A DNA stretch of 64,000 bases from Capnocytophaga sp. oral taxon 878. GTDB lineage: Bacteria > Bacteroidota > Bacteroidia > Flavobacteriales > Flavobacteriaceae. Both the position numbers and the translations under genes were made by a program. This document shows positions 46,976-55,423 of the stretch, piece by piece. Location: NCBI RefSeq assembly GCF_002999135.1, contig NZ_CP027229.1, positions 806,001-870,000 on the forward strand. Direction: 5' to 3'. The notes beneath the pieces were generated by a model. It was not told the origin of the DNA, did not search any database, and worked only from the letters and a program-made list of their open reading frames with translations. Numbering within the stretch: position 1 is the first letter of the stretch; every line of letters starts with the position of its first letter.

Positions 46976-47560
46976 TCAACTGTATAACCCTGTTTTATCA
47001 ATATACTGCCACACTTTTTCAGGTAGTAGCGGATGTACATTCCGTTTTGCTTTTATTTCTTCACGGATAAAAGTAGCCGATAGTTCTATAATAGGAGCTG
47101 CTACTCGCTTTATTTGTGGGTGTTGTATTAAAGTATCAGGAAATTCACCCTCCGATATACGCGGATACACATAAATAGGGTAGTGTGCCAAAATATGCTC
47201 ATAGTTCTTCCATTTATGCAGGCTCTTTAAGTTATCCTCTCCCATAATTAGGGCAAAGCTTACATTAGGATATTTCTCCTCCAAATATGCCAAGGTATTT
47301 ACTGTATAATTCGGTTGTGGCAACTGAAATTCAATATTTGAGGCACGTAACTTAGGGTACTGTTCTACTGCCAAATTCACCATCTCCAATCGTAAGTGAT
47401 TGTCCAATAATGATTGCTTCTCCTTAAACGGATTTTGAGGCGTAACTACCAACCATAACTCATCCATTGTACTATGCTCTACCAAGTGATTAGCAATGAT
47501 TAGGTGCCCTATATGAATGGGGTTAAATGACCCAAAAAATAAACCTACTTGCTTGTTCAT
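46976..47560 (-). CDS. nadD: Nicotinate-nucleotide adenylyltransferase
   Basis: A 194-residue NadD for NAD synthesis. The nucleotidyl-transferase motif is GLFFGSFNPIHIGHLIIA, and the second signature is ELSATFIREEIKAKRNVHPL with the (S/T)xxxR motif. It overlaps gmk by 4 bp, so the two are coupled. Confidence 0.96.
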   Translation of the reverse strand: MNKQVGLFFGSFNPIHIGHLIIANHLVEHSTMDELWLVVTPQNPFKEKQSLLDNHLRLEMVNLAVEQYPKLRASNIEFQLPQPNYTVNTLAYLEEKYPNVSFALIMGEDNLKSLHKWKNYEHILAHYPIYVYPRISEGEFPDTLIQHPQIKRVAAPIIELSATFIREEIKAKRNVHPLLPEKVWQYIDKTGLYS

Positions 47561-48123
47561 CTACCGATAAATTCAGTTACTACACGTTCTGCTTCTTGTA
47601 AGGCTTGTTGCAAATCATCATTTTTAATAATGACATCAAACCCCTTAGCGGTAGCCATTTCTTGCTCAGCTTTAGCAAGGCGCATCTGTATTTTCTCTTC
47701 TGTTTCTGTTTGTCTGTTGCGCAAGCGCTCTTCCAAGACTTTTAAGCTAGGAGGCTGCACAAAAATAGCCAAAGTCTGCTCAGGGTATTGTTGTTTTAAT
47801 CGCAATCCTCCTGCCACATCTATATCAAATACTACATGTTTGCCCATAGCCCAAAGGCGTTCTACTTCTGCCTTTAGTGTCCCGTAATAACACCCCGCAT
47901 ACACCTCTTCCCATTCCATAAAGGCGTTTTGTCCAATCTTATCTTTAAAATCTTCAGCCGTCAGAAAATAATATTCCTTACCATGCTCCTCAGTCCCACG
48001 CGGAGCTCTTGAAGTAGCCGAAATGGAAAAAGCTAAATTCAGCTTCTCAAGTGATAGCAAGTGCCTCACTATAGTAGTCTTACCACTTCCCGAAGGAGCC
48101 GAAAAAATAATCAGTTTATTCAT
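47557..48123 (-). CDS. gmk: Guanylate kinase
   Basis: A 188-residue GMP kinase. P-loop SAPSGSGKTTIVRHLL near the N-terminus, the GMP-binding SATSRAPRGTEEHGKEYYF, and the Walker B-like HVVFDIDVAGGL are all present. It lies 61 bp after yicC and overlaps nadD by 4 bp. Confidence 0.97.
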   Translation of the reverse strand: MNKLIIFSAPSGSGKTTIVRHLLSLEKLNLAFSISATSRAPRGTEEHGKEYYFLTAEDFKDKIGQNAFMEWEEVYAGCYYGTLKAEVERLWAMGKHVVFDIDVAGGLRLKQQYPEQTLAIFVQPPSLKVLEERLRNRQTETEEKIQMRLAKAEQEMATAKGFDVIIKNDDLQQALQEAERVVTEFIGR

Positions 48124-48184
48124 TTCTCTTTATAACCTCAGTTTGATACGTTTAATGTTGTTTTATAGTTCTATCTGTACATCA

Positions 48185-49039
48185 TTATAGAACGTTTAGT
48201 ACTTGTTCCTTTATCTTCTCCAATTCATCTTTCATTTGTACTACCAACTGCTGTATTTGGGCAAAGTTAGCTTTAGAGCCTAACGTATTCACTTCTCTCC
48301 CTATTTCTTGAGCTATAAAGCTAAGTTTTCTCCCATTACTATCATTACTGCGTAAGGTTTCCAAAAAGTAATCCAAATGCTTCTTCAAGCGTATTTTTTC
48401 TTCAGTAATATCTAGCTTTTCAAGATAGAAAATAAGTTCTTGTTCAAAGCGGTTCGCATCTACATTTTTAATATCAGTTACTGCCTTTTCTAAGCGCTCT
48501 CTTATTAGTAAAAGGCGTTCACTATCAAGGGCTTCTACTTCTTTTAACAACTGCTCTATATTACCTATACGCAGTACAAAGTCCTTTTCCAACACTTTAC
48601 CTTCTTGGGTACGAAATGCCTGCAAATCAGCTATAGCCAGCTGTATATTAGTCATTATCGTACCAAATTCTTCTTCCGAAATACTTTCAGAGCTATTTTG
48701 TAGGGCATCAGGCATACGCACTGCCATTTTTAGCAGTTCCACAGGCTCACCATCCACTATAGAGCGCATCTGTTCGATATATGATTTTACGATATTCTGA
48801 TTAATAGTCGAAGGCGTTTGCGTACCTATATTTTCTACAAAAATGTTAAAATCTACTTTACCTCTCAACAATTGCTCTCCTATAAGCTTTCTGTATTCAA
48901 GCTCTTTCTCTCTGTATACTAACGGAATGCGAGTGCTTATATCAATACTTTTGCTGTTCAGCGATTTTATTTCTATGCTGATATGTTTATCGGGCAACGA
49001 AAATACACTTTTGCCAAAGCCTGTCATCGATTGTATCAT
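48185..49039 (-). CDS. yicC: YicC/YloC family endoribonuclease
   Basis: A 284-residue protein starting MIQSMTGFGKSVFSLPDKHI and ending in the conserved SFIAQEIGREVNTLGSKAN. YicC-type proteins are reported as endoribonucleases. The order yicC-gmk-nadD is usual in flavobacteria. Its promoter is at 49064-49094. Confidence 0.93.
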   Translation of the reverse strand: MIQSMTGFGKSVFSLPDKHISIEIKSLNSKSIDISTRIPLVYREKELEYRKLIGEQLLRGKVDFNIFVENIGTQTPSTINQNIVKSYIEQMRSIVDGEPVELLKMAVRMPDALQNSSESISEEEFGTIMTNIQLAIADLQAFRTQEGKVLEKDFVLRIGNIEQLLKEVEALDSERLLLIRERLEKAVTDIKNVDANRFEQELIFYLEKLDITEEKIRLKKHLDYFLETLRSNDSNGRKLSFIAQEIGREVNTLGSKANFAQIQQLVVQMKDELEKIKEQVLNVL

Positions 49040-49063
49040 AATATCGTTTTTTTAAATTAAATG

Positions 49064-49094
49064 CAAAGATACGAATAATTTACAAATTAGCAAA
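49064..49094 (-). promoter_or_regulatory. Promoter of yicC-gmk-nadD
   Basis: On the minus strand TTTG (49091-49094), a 19-bp spacer CTAATTTGTAAATTATTCG, then TATCTTTG (49064-49071). The spacer resembles that of the acyltransferase promoter at 16896-16914. Confidence 0.8.
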
Positions 49095-49098
49095 TTTG

Positions 49099-50217
49099 CT
49101 AATTAGCAATTTCCATATACAATTTTTCATACATAGGTATGATAGTTTCTTCGTCAAAACGTTCCGCCGCTTTCTTAGCATTCTTTTTAAAAGTAGCCAA
49201 TCGTTCTGTATCTTCTAAGATGTAAATAGCCTTTTCAGCCATAGCCTCCACATCACCTATATCACACAAATAGCCCGATACCCCTTGTACATTCACCTCT
49301 CCCAAACCTCCTGCATTGCTAGAGATAACAGGCACCCCAGCAGCCATAGCCTCCAAAGCCGATAAACCAAAGCTTTCCGAAGCCGAAGGCAATAAGAACA
49401 AGTCTGTAAAGCACAAAATCTTATCAATATCCGATGTATTACCCAAGAAAAGCACTTTCTTCTTAATACCCAAATCCTTGCATAACTGGTCTGCAATCTC
49501 ACGTTCTGGCCCATCACCTACCATTATAAGCTTAGCTTTAAGCCGTTGCTGAATGCCATTAAAAATCCTCACCACATCATCCACGCGTTTCACCTTCCTA
49601 AAGTTACTTATATGCGTAACAATAAGCTCATCCGGTGCCGCCATTATCGCACGTTTACAAGGTGATATAGGGGCAGGCTTTTTAAGATTGATAAAGTTCG
49701 GAATCACCTTAATATCCTTTTCCACTCCCAAAAGACGCAGCGTATCACTCTTCAAACTTTCCGATACCGAGGTTACTATATCCGACTCGTTAATACTAAA
49801 TCGCACCGCATCCTTATATGTGGGATGATTTCCCACCAGTGTAATATCAGTACCGTGTAATGTAGTAATCATAGGAACCTCAATCCCCTCACGCTTAAGC
49901 ATTTGTTTAGCCATATAACCCGCATAAGCATGCGGAATAGCATAATGCACGTGTAGCACATCAATACGATACGTTTTTATCACATAAGCCATTTTGCTCG
50001 ATAATGCCAACTCGTATGGTTGGTAATGAAACAGAGGGTACTCCTCCACGTGTACTTCGTGAAAATGGATATTCATTTCCAAGAAATCAAGCCGCACAGG
50101 ATAGCTATAAGTGATAAAATGCACTTGGTGACCTTTGCGCGCCAGCGCCAGTCCCAATTCAGTAGCAACCACGCCACTTCCCCCAAAAGTAGGGTAACAT
50201 ACAATGGCAATATTCAT
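49099..50217 (-). CDS. bshA: N-acetyl-alpha-D-glucosaminyl L-malate synthase BshA
   Basis: A 372-residue GT4 glycosyltransferase. The start NIAIVCYPTFGGSGVVATEL, then HVHYAIPHAYAGY, TLHGTDITLVG and the C-terminal ESFGLSALEAMAAGVPVIS match BshA, which makes the first intermediate of bacillithiol from UDP-GlcNAc and L-malate. It suggests the organism uses bacillithiol as its low-molecular-weight thiol. Promoter at 50239-50268. Confidence 0.9.
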   Translation of the reverse strand: MNIAIVCYPTFGGSGVVATELGLALARKGHQVHFITYSYPVRLDFLEMNIHFHEVHVEEYPLFHYQPYELALSSKMAYVIKTYRIDVLHVHYAIPHAYAGYMAKQMLKREGIEVPMITTLHGTDITLVGNHPTYKDAVRFSINESDIVTSVSESLKSDTLRLLGVEKDIKVIPNFINLKKPAPISPCKRAIMAAPDELIVTHISNFRKVKRVDDVVRIFNGIQQRLKAKLIMVGDGPEREIADQLCKDLGIKKKVLFLGNTSDIDKILCFTDLFLLPSASESFGLSALEAMAAGVPVISSNAGGLGEVNVQGVSGYLCDIGDVEAMAEKAIYILEDTERLATFKKNAKKAAERFDEETIIPMYEKLYMEIAN

Positions 50218-50238
50218 TTTTTTGTTTTTAAGTTAATG

Positions 50239-50268
50239 CAAAGATACGACTTTATTTTGAAAAAACAA
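50239..50268 (-). promoter_or_regulatory. Promoter of bshA
   Basis: On the minus strand TTG (50266-50268), a 19-bp spacer, then TATCTTTG (50239-50246). Confidence 0.7.
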
Positions 50269-50318
50269 CTTTCCTCCCTACCACACTCTCCCAACAACTT
50301 TTTACTCCAAACCCTCAC

Positions 50319-50436
50319 CTCACATCTGCTAATTTCTACATTTGCCAATTCTCACATTTGCTAATTTCCTAATTTTCACATTTGCTAATTTTCTAATTCT
50401 TCTAGTGGCTCCACAGTGGCTCTACAGTGGCTCCAC
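50319..50436 (+). repeat. Two adjacent short tandem repeats
   Basis: First, about four degenerate copies of CACATTTGCTAATTTC between 50321 and 50394. Then three exact-length 11-bp units AGTGGCTCCAC, AGTGGCTCTAC, AGTGGCTCCAC (50404-50436). They lie in the G-poor gap of about 430 bp between bshA and the restriction-modification gene; nothing else in the gap is coding. Confidence 0.8.
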
Positions 50437-50594
50437 AACGTAGAATAAAAGAACAAACAACAAAGGATTATCAGCAAATTCACACAAATAAATATGTACA
50501 TAGGCGTAGTCTAGAAAAAGTCAGTGAGCCAGCACAGCTAAATATATGATATACAAAAGTATGCAAACAATACTAAGCTTTCATTCAATAAAAC

Positions 50595-50625
50595 TTTGCT
50601 CTTTCAAAAACATTTGCTACTTTTG
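50595..50625 (+). promoter_or_regulatory. Promoter of the type IIG gene
   Basis: TTTG (50595-50598), 19 bp, then TACTTTTG (50618-50625), followed by a leader of about 15-20 nt before the ATG. It lies outside the invertible segment, so inversion would not switch transcription. Confidence 0.8.
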
Positions 50626-50648
50626 CCCTGTTAAAAAGAGCATATAAT

Positions 50649-53600
50649 ATGAAAAATAATATCTTAACAAATCTTAATAAGGCTTTCCTAAAACTTAAAC
50701 CTAGTAGGAGTGAAATAAACGAATTTAAGGAAAATTTCAAGCGCCTCTTCACTCTCATTAATGATAATGAAAGTGAAGAGTATAATAAAAATCTCATTTC
50801 TGATTTTCTCAAAAATACTTACTATAAGCAAGCGTACTTTATGAATACTAAAGAGCGTAAAGACCTTGTTATTCGCAATGGAGCGCTACCTGATAATACT
50901 GCAGGTGTGATTATTGAGACAAAAAAGTTCTCTAATAAGTCCGAAATGGTAACTTGTGAAGACTTGAATGCTAAGGCTTTACAAGAACTTGTATGGTATT
51001 TTTTAGGTGAGCGCATTACACAGAAAAACATTGATATAAAACACCTTATCATTACCAATGTGTATGAGTGGTTTATTTTTGATGCTCAAATATTTGAAAA
51101 ATTATTTGCCCAAAATAAAACTCTTGTAAAGCACTATACTGATTTTATTAATGGCACTGCTTTAGGTAATAAAACTGAACATTTTTATAAAGAAATCGCA
51201 CAACCTTTTATTGAGAAAGTAAAAGAAGAACTTCATTATACTTATTTCAACCTTAAAGACTTTCAAAGTATTGTTGAAAATGATAATTCTCAAGATGATA
51301 ATGAGTTAATCCCTCTGTACAAAATCTTATCTCCCCAACATCTTTTAAAATTACCTTTTGTAAACGACAGTAATACTTTAGATAAAGGCTTTTATGCTGA
51401 ACTGCTTCATATTATTGGGCTTGCTGAAACTAAAAACGGCGGACAAATACTTATAGAACGTCCTAAAGAGGGAGAACGCAACGAAGGGACAATGTTAGAA
51501 GAAACCATTTCTAAGTTGCACAGTCTCAATAAAATTAAGCAACTAAAAAATGCAGCTTCGTATGGCGAAACTTATGAAGAACGCCTTTTTAATGTAGCTT
51601 TAGAACTCAATATTACTTGGATTAATAGAGTGCTTTTCCTCAAATTGTTAGAAGCTCAGCTTATTGCCTATCATAAAGATAATGAGCAAGACTATGCATT
51701 TTTGAACTTCAACAAAATAACCGAGTATGATATTTTGGAACGCTTATTTTTTGAAGTACTTGCTAAAGATTACAATGATAGAAGCAAGGAAATTGCAGCT
51801 GCCTATCCGAAAATACCTTACCTGAATAGTTCATTATTTGAACCTACTGAATTAGAGCATAGCACTTTGCTTATAAGTAATCTCCCTGATGATAAAACAA
51901 TCCCCTTGCTGCCTACTACAGTGCTAAAAAATACACAAGGCAAAAAACGTACAGGGTCTCTTAAATCGTTGCAATACTTACTCGATTTTTTAGATGCTTA
52001 TGATTTTAGTAGTGAAGGTTCTGTTGAGATTCAAGAAGAAAACAAAACTCTTATCAATGCAGCAGTATTAGGACTTATCTTTGAAAAAATAAATGGTTAT
52101 AAAGACGGTTCTTTCTTCACCCCTGGTATTATCACAATGTATATGTGTGAAGAGTCTTTGCGAAAAGCTACTGTACAGAAATTCAATGAAATAAAAGGTT
52201 GGCACCTTAATAACTTCGATGAACTAAAAGACCGTATCGACCCTTTTAATAAAGAAGCCAGAGAGGAAGCTAATGCTATTATTAACCAAATTAGAATATG
52301 TGACCCCTCAGTAGGGTCGGGGCATTATTTGGTTTCTGCCCTTAATGAGTTTATAGCGATGAAAAGCGATTTGAAGATTTTGCAAGACGAGCATAAAAAC
52401 CGCATTCATCACCAAATAAAGATAGAAAACGACGAGCTTTTAGTATATGAAGCTGATGATAACGAACGCTTTTTCCGCTACAACCCTAAGAATACCGAAA
52501 GCCAAATAGTGCAAAAAACACTTTTTAATGAGAAAAAGACTATCATTGAAAATTGTCTTTTCGGGGTAGATATCAACCCCAATTCAGTAAAAATTTGTCG
52601 TTTGCGTTTATGGATTGAGCTTTTGAAGAATGCTTACTACAAAAATGCTACTGAATTAGAAACTTTGCCTAATATTGATATCAATATCAAGAATGGTAAC
52701 TCTTTATTAAGCCGTTTTCCTCTTGATACCGACCTAAAAACAGCTTTAAAAAAGACTAAAATATCGATAGCAGAGTATAAAAATGCTTTTCATAAGTACC
52801 AAAATGCTGAAAATAAGGAACAAAAGTGGGAATTAGAACATTTTATAGATAAAATTAAAAATAATTTCCGTACTGAAATTAATAAGAATAGCAAAGAAGT
52901 AAAAGAATTGCAAAAACTTAAATCGGAGTACTTTTTAAAATATGAGTCAGCACAGCTTTTTCAGGATGCCCTTACACCCGAACAAGAGAAGCATAAAAAG
53001 CAATTAGAGTCAGCTATAGAAAAAATAGAAACCGAAATAGAAGCTATTAATAGTAATAAAATTTATGAAAATGCTTTTGAATGGCGTTTTGAGTTTCCGC
53101 AGGTTTTAGATGATGAAGGGAACTATATAGGTTTTGATATAGTAGTGGGCAACCCGCCGTATATACAATTGCAAAAGATGGGAGAAATGACTACTATCTT
53201 AGAAAAAATGTCCTTTCAAACTTTTGCACGTACAGGGGATATTTATTGCCTCTTTTACGAAAAAGCATATCAATTATTAAAACAAGGTGGTATTTGTAAT
53301 TTTATTACTTCTAATAAGTGGATGAGAGCTGGTTATGGTGAAGCAACTCGTAAGTTCTTTATAGAAAATACGAACCCTCTTATTCTTATAGATTTTGCAG
53401 GAGTTAAAGTGTTTGAAACGGCAACGGTAGATGTAAACATACTGCTATATGTCAAAGAAAAAAATACTTTTAATACGTTGGCTTGTATTGTAAAAGATAA
53501 GGAGTTAAAAGAATTGAGCCTTTACGTTAGGCAGCACGCCCAAACCACTCAGTTTAAAAATGCCGATAGCTGGGTAATACTTTCCGATATTGAACAGCGC

Positions 53601-54305
53601 ATTAAGGCTAAGATTGAAGCTATCGGTACCCCACTTAAAGATTGGGATATACAGATAAACTATGGTATCAAAACAGGCTTTAATGATGCTTTTATCATAG
53701 ATGGAAAAAAACGTGCTGAACTTATAGCCCAAGACCCTAAAAGTGAAGAAATTATAAGACCGATATTGAGAGGGCGTGATATTAAGCGATATAGTTATGA
53801 ATTTGCAGACCTTTACATTATTACCACTTTTCCAAGCCTAAAGATAGATATAGAAAGCTATCCTGCTGTAAAACAACATCTTTTAAGCTTCGGTTATGAT
53901 AGACTGAAACAAACAGGTGATAAAGGAGCGAGAAAAAAGACTAATAATAAATGGTTTGAAACACAAGATAGCATAAGCTATTGGGAGGATTTTTATAAAC
54001 AGAAAATTGTGTGGAAAGCAGTAGGAAAAAATTTAGCTTTTTCTATTTTGGAAGAAGGAAAATTTCTTACAGCTCCTGCTTCTTTTATAACAGCTAAGAT
54101 TAACTTATATTACATATTAGGTTTTTTATGTAGCTCTTTTGGAAAATATTTTATCTATAACAATAGTGATACAACAGGAGCGGGAGACATTATGCTAAAT
54201 ATACAATCATTGACAAGAATTCCAATACCTCAATTAAAGTCTGATAAGATAAAAATAATAGAAAATAAAGTTTCCGAGATTGTCGAATTGAAAAAAGAAA
54301 TATAG
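50649..54305 (+). CDS. Type IIG restriction-modification enzyme (fused nuclease, N6-adenine methylase, specificity domain)
   Basis: A 1218-residue Eco57I-like protein. The N-terminal part has a PD-(D/E)xK nuclease pattern, D72 (KDLVIRNG) and E90-x-K92 (GVIIETK). Methylase motif I is DPSVGSGH from residue 552, and motif IV is GNPPY (NPPY 835-838). A TaqI-like target-recognition domain occupies about 957-1218, exactly the part inside the invertible segment. The frame stops at 54305; an extra TA at 54301-54304 seems to cut off a further 30 residues (ending DEIAFIENI, stop 54395-54397) that the other cassette has. It would both methylate and cut DNA at a site set by the last domain. Confidence 0.88.
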   Translation: MKNNILTNLNKAFLKLKPSRSEINEFKENFKRLFTLINDNESEEYNKNLISDFLKNTYYKQAYFMNTKERKDLVIRNGALPDNTAGVIIETKKFSNKSEMVTCEDLNAKALQELVWYFLGERITQKNIDIKHLIITNVYEWFIFDAQIFEKLFAQNKTLVKHYTDFINGTALGNKTEHFYKEIAQPFIEKVKEELHYTYFNLKDFQSIVENDNSQDDNELIPLYKILSPQHLLKLPFVNDSNTLDKGFYAELLHIIGLAETKNGGQILIERPKEGERNEGTMLEETISKLHSLNKIKQLKNAASYGETYEERLFNVALELNITWINRVLFLKLLEAQLIAYHKDNEQDYAFLNFNKITEYDILERLFFEVLAKDYNDRSKEIAAAYPKIPYLNSSLFEPTELEHSTLLISNLPDDKTIPLLPTTVLKNTQGKKRTGSLKSLQYLLDFLDAYDFSSEGSVEIQEENKTLINAAVLGLIFEKINGYKDGSFFTPGIITMYMCEESLRKATVQKFNEIKGWHLNNFDELKDRIDPFNKEAREEANAIINQIRICDPSVGSGHYLVSALNEFIAMKSDLKILQDEHKNRIHHQIKIENDELLVYEADDNERFFRYNPKNTESQIVQKTLFNEKKTIIENCLFGVDINPNSVKICRLRLWIELLKNAYYKNATELETLPNIDINIKNGNSLLSRFPLDTDLKTALKKTKISIAEYKNAFHKYQNAENKEQKWELEHFIDKIKNNFRTEINKNSKEVKELQKLKSEYFLKYESAQLFQDALTPEQEKHKKQLESAIEKIETEIEAINSNKIYENAFEWRFEFPQVLDDEGNYIGFDIVVGNPPYIQLQKMGEMTTILEKMSFQTFARTGDIYCLFYEKAYQLLKQGGICNFITSNKWMRAGYGEATRKFFIENTNPLILIDFAGVKVFETATVDVNILLYVKEKNTFNTLACIVKDKELKELSLYVRQHAQTTQFKNADSWVILSDIEQRIKAKIEAIGTPLKDWDIQINYGIKTGFNDAFIIDGKKRAELIAQDPKSEEIIRPILRGRDIKRYSYEFADLYIITTFPSLKIDIESYPAVKQHLLSFGYDRLKQTGDKGARKKTNNKWFETQDSISYWEDFYKQKIVWKAVGKNLAFSILEEGKFLTAPASFITAKINLYYILGFLCSSFGKYFIYNNSDTTGAGDIMLNIQSLTRIPIPQLKSDKIKIIENKVSEIVELKKEI
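53517..53533 (+). repeat. 17-bp outer repeat with dyad, possible crossover site (left)
   Basis: AGCCTTTACGTTAGGCA, containing the dyad GCCT-N7-AGGC. It is perfectly matched by the complement at 55299-55315. Small serine recombinases act on short imperfect palindromes, so this is a reasonable candidate site; the role is inferred. Confidence 0.5.
53517..53651 (+). repeat. Left inverted repeat of the invertible segment
   Basis: About 135 bp, coding for SLYVRQHAQ...WVILSDIEQRIKAK...TPLKDWDI of the type IIG protein (residues 957 on). It matches 55181-55315 in inverted orientation with about 12 differences; the first 17 bp are identical. Similarity stops abruptly on the outer side. Confidence 0.9.
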
Positions 54306-54409
54306 ATACCTATAATTTAGAAAATCAAATTAATTGTTTTATAAATGATATTTTTAATTTTAATGAAGATGAAATTGCTTTTATAGAAAATATTTAAGGT
54401 AAGAACAAT

Positions 54410-54441
54410 AAAGTACCTCCGGAAAAAGAAGGAGGTACTTT
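54410..54441. terminator. Bidirectional terminator at the centre of the invertible segment
   Basis: A perfect 11-bp stem AAAGTACCTCC / GGAGGTACTTT around a 10-nt loop. The midpoint of the two repeats is at 54416, so the hairpin serves whichever cassette faces the methylase gene. Confidence 0.85.
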
Positions 54442-54452
54442 ATTATCACATT

Positions 54453-55315
54453 CTAAATGTTTTCAATAAAATCAACTTCTTCATCTGATAAATCATAAAG
54501 TTTATATATAATTATATCTATTTTATGATATTGTTTTTCATTGAGTAATGTAATTATTTCTTGTTCAATTTCCTTATCCTTGGGAAAAATAATAGGTATT
54601 TCTTGAACATATTGATTTGAAAGTCTAAAACCGGTGTCTCCATATTCATGAACATTCCATTTTACCCAAGCATATATTAACTTTGAGTTCAATAGAGCTA
54701 AGAGCCAATATTTATATTGTTCAATTCCTGAGATAAAAGCCATACTATCAAGTATTACCATACCTTTTTCAGTTAAGCAAAATTGATTTTCTTTTGTTAT
54801 TCTTTGCCAAGCTAATACTTGGCTATAAAAATCCTCGATATAAGCACAATTCCTTAAATTGTAAGGAGTATCACCTTTGTCTTGTCTTTTTTCTAATTGT
54901 TCGTAAAAAGTATCTAAATGAACTTTTACAGCTGGATAATCATCTATATCTATGCGTTTTATACCTTTTTCTTTTATCCATTATGAGTATTAATCAAGTA
55001 TAAATCAGCAAATTCATATCCATACCTTTTTATGTCTCTGCCACGCAAAATGGGTCTTATAATTTCAGCGGTTCTTTGTCGTTCTTCTTCTGTTTGACAA
55101 TTGGCTAAAATCTCTTCTTTTTTTGCTTTATCTATAATAAAGGCTTCATTATAACCTGTTAGAATTCCTCTGTAAATATTGATATCCCAATCTTTAAGCG
55201 GGGTACCGATAGCTTCAATTTTAGCCTTGATACGCTGTTCTATATCGGAAAGTATCACCCAGCTATCTGCATTTTTAAATTGGGTGTATTGGGCGTGTTG
55301 CCTAACGTAAAGGCT
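54453..55315 (-). pseudogene. Silent alternative specificity cassette (inverted, frameshifted)
   Basis: Read on the minus strand from 55315 it begins SLYVRQHAQYTQFKNADSW, continues in frame through ILSDIEQRIKAK, IIRPILRGRDIKRYGYEFAD and LYLINTHNG, then stops at 54974-54976. A one-base change at about 54977-54979 restores the frame, giving IKEKGIKRIDIDDYPAVKVH and on to LSDEEVDFIENI (stop 54453). The 3' part differs from the active domain, as expected for a different recognition sequence. It has no start codon or promoter of its own, so it is expressed only after inversion. Confidence 0.85.
55181..55315 (-). repeat. Right inverted repeat of the invertible segment
   Basis: Inverted partner of 53517-53651, in the same reading frame relative to the cassette. 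Outermost 17 bp (55299-55315) identical to the left repeat; beyond 55315 similarity falls away, except for a short ATACTGCTATA match that also occurs in the methylase gene near 53437. Confidence 0.9.
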
Positions 55316-55423
55316 GGTAAAAAATAAAGGGGTATAGCAGTATTAATATAGACAGAAAATGATTTATTTTCTACAAAATTTGTATATTGTTTTTTTAATA
55401 ACTATTTAAATAATTTTTAAAAG

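Noticed and set aside
50319-50436. CRISPR array
   Set aside because: The repeats are short, adjacent or degenerate, with no unique spacers and no cas genes nearby.
54453-54761. Independent small gene in the invertible segment
   Set aside because: It is the 3' part of the frameshifted silent recognition cassette, not a separate gene.
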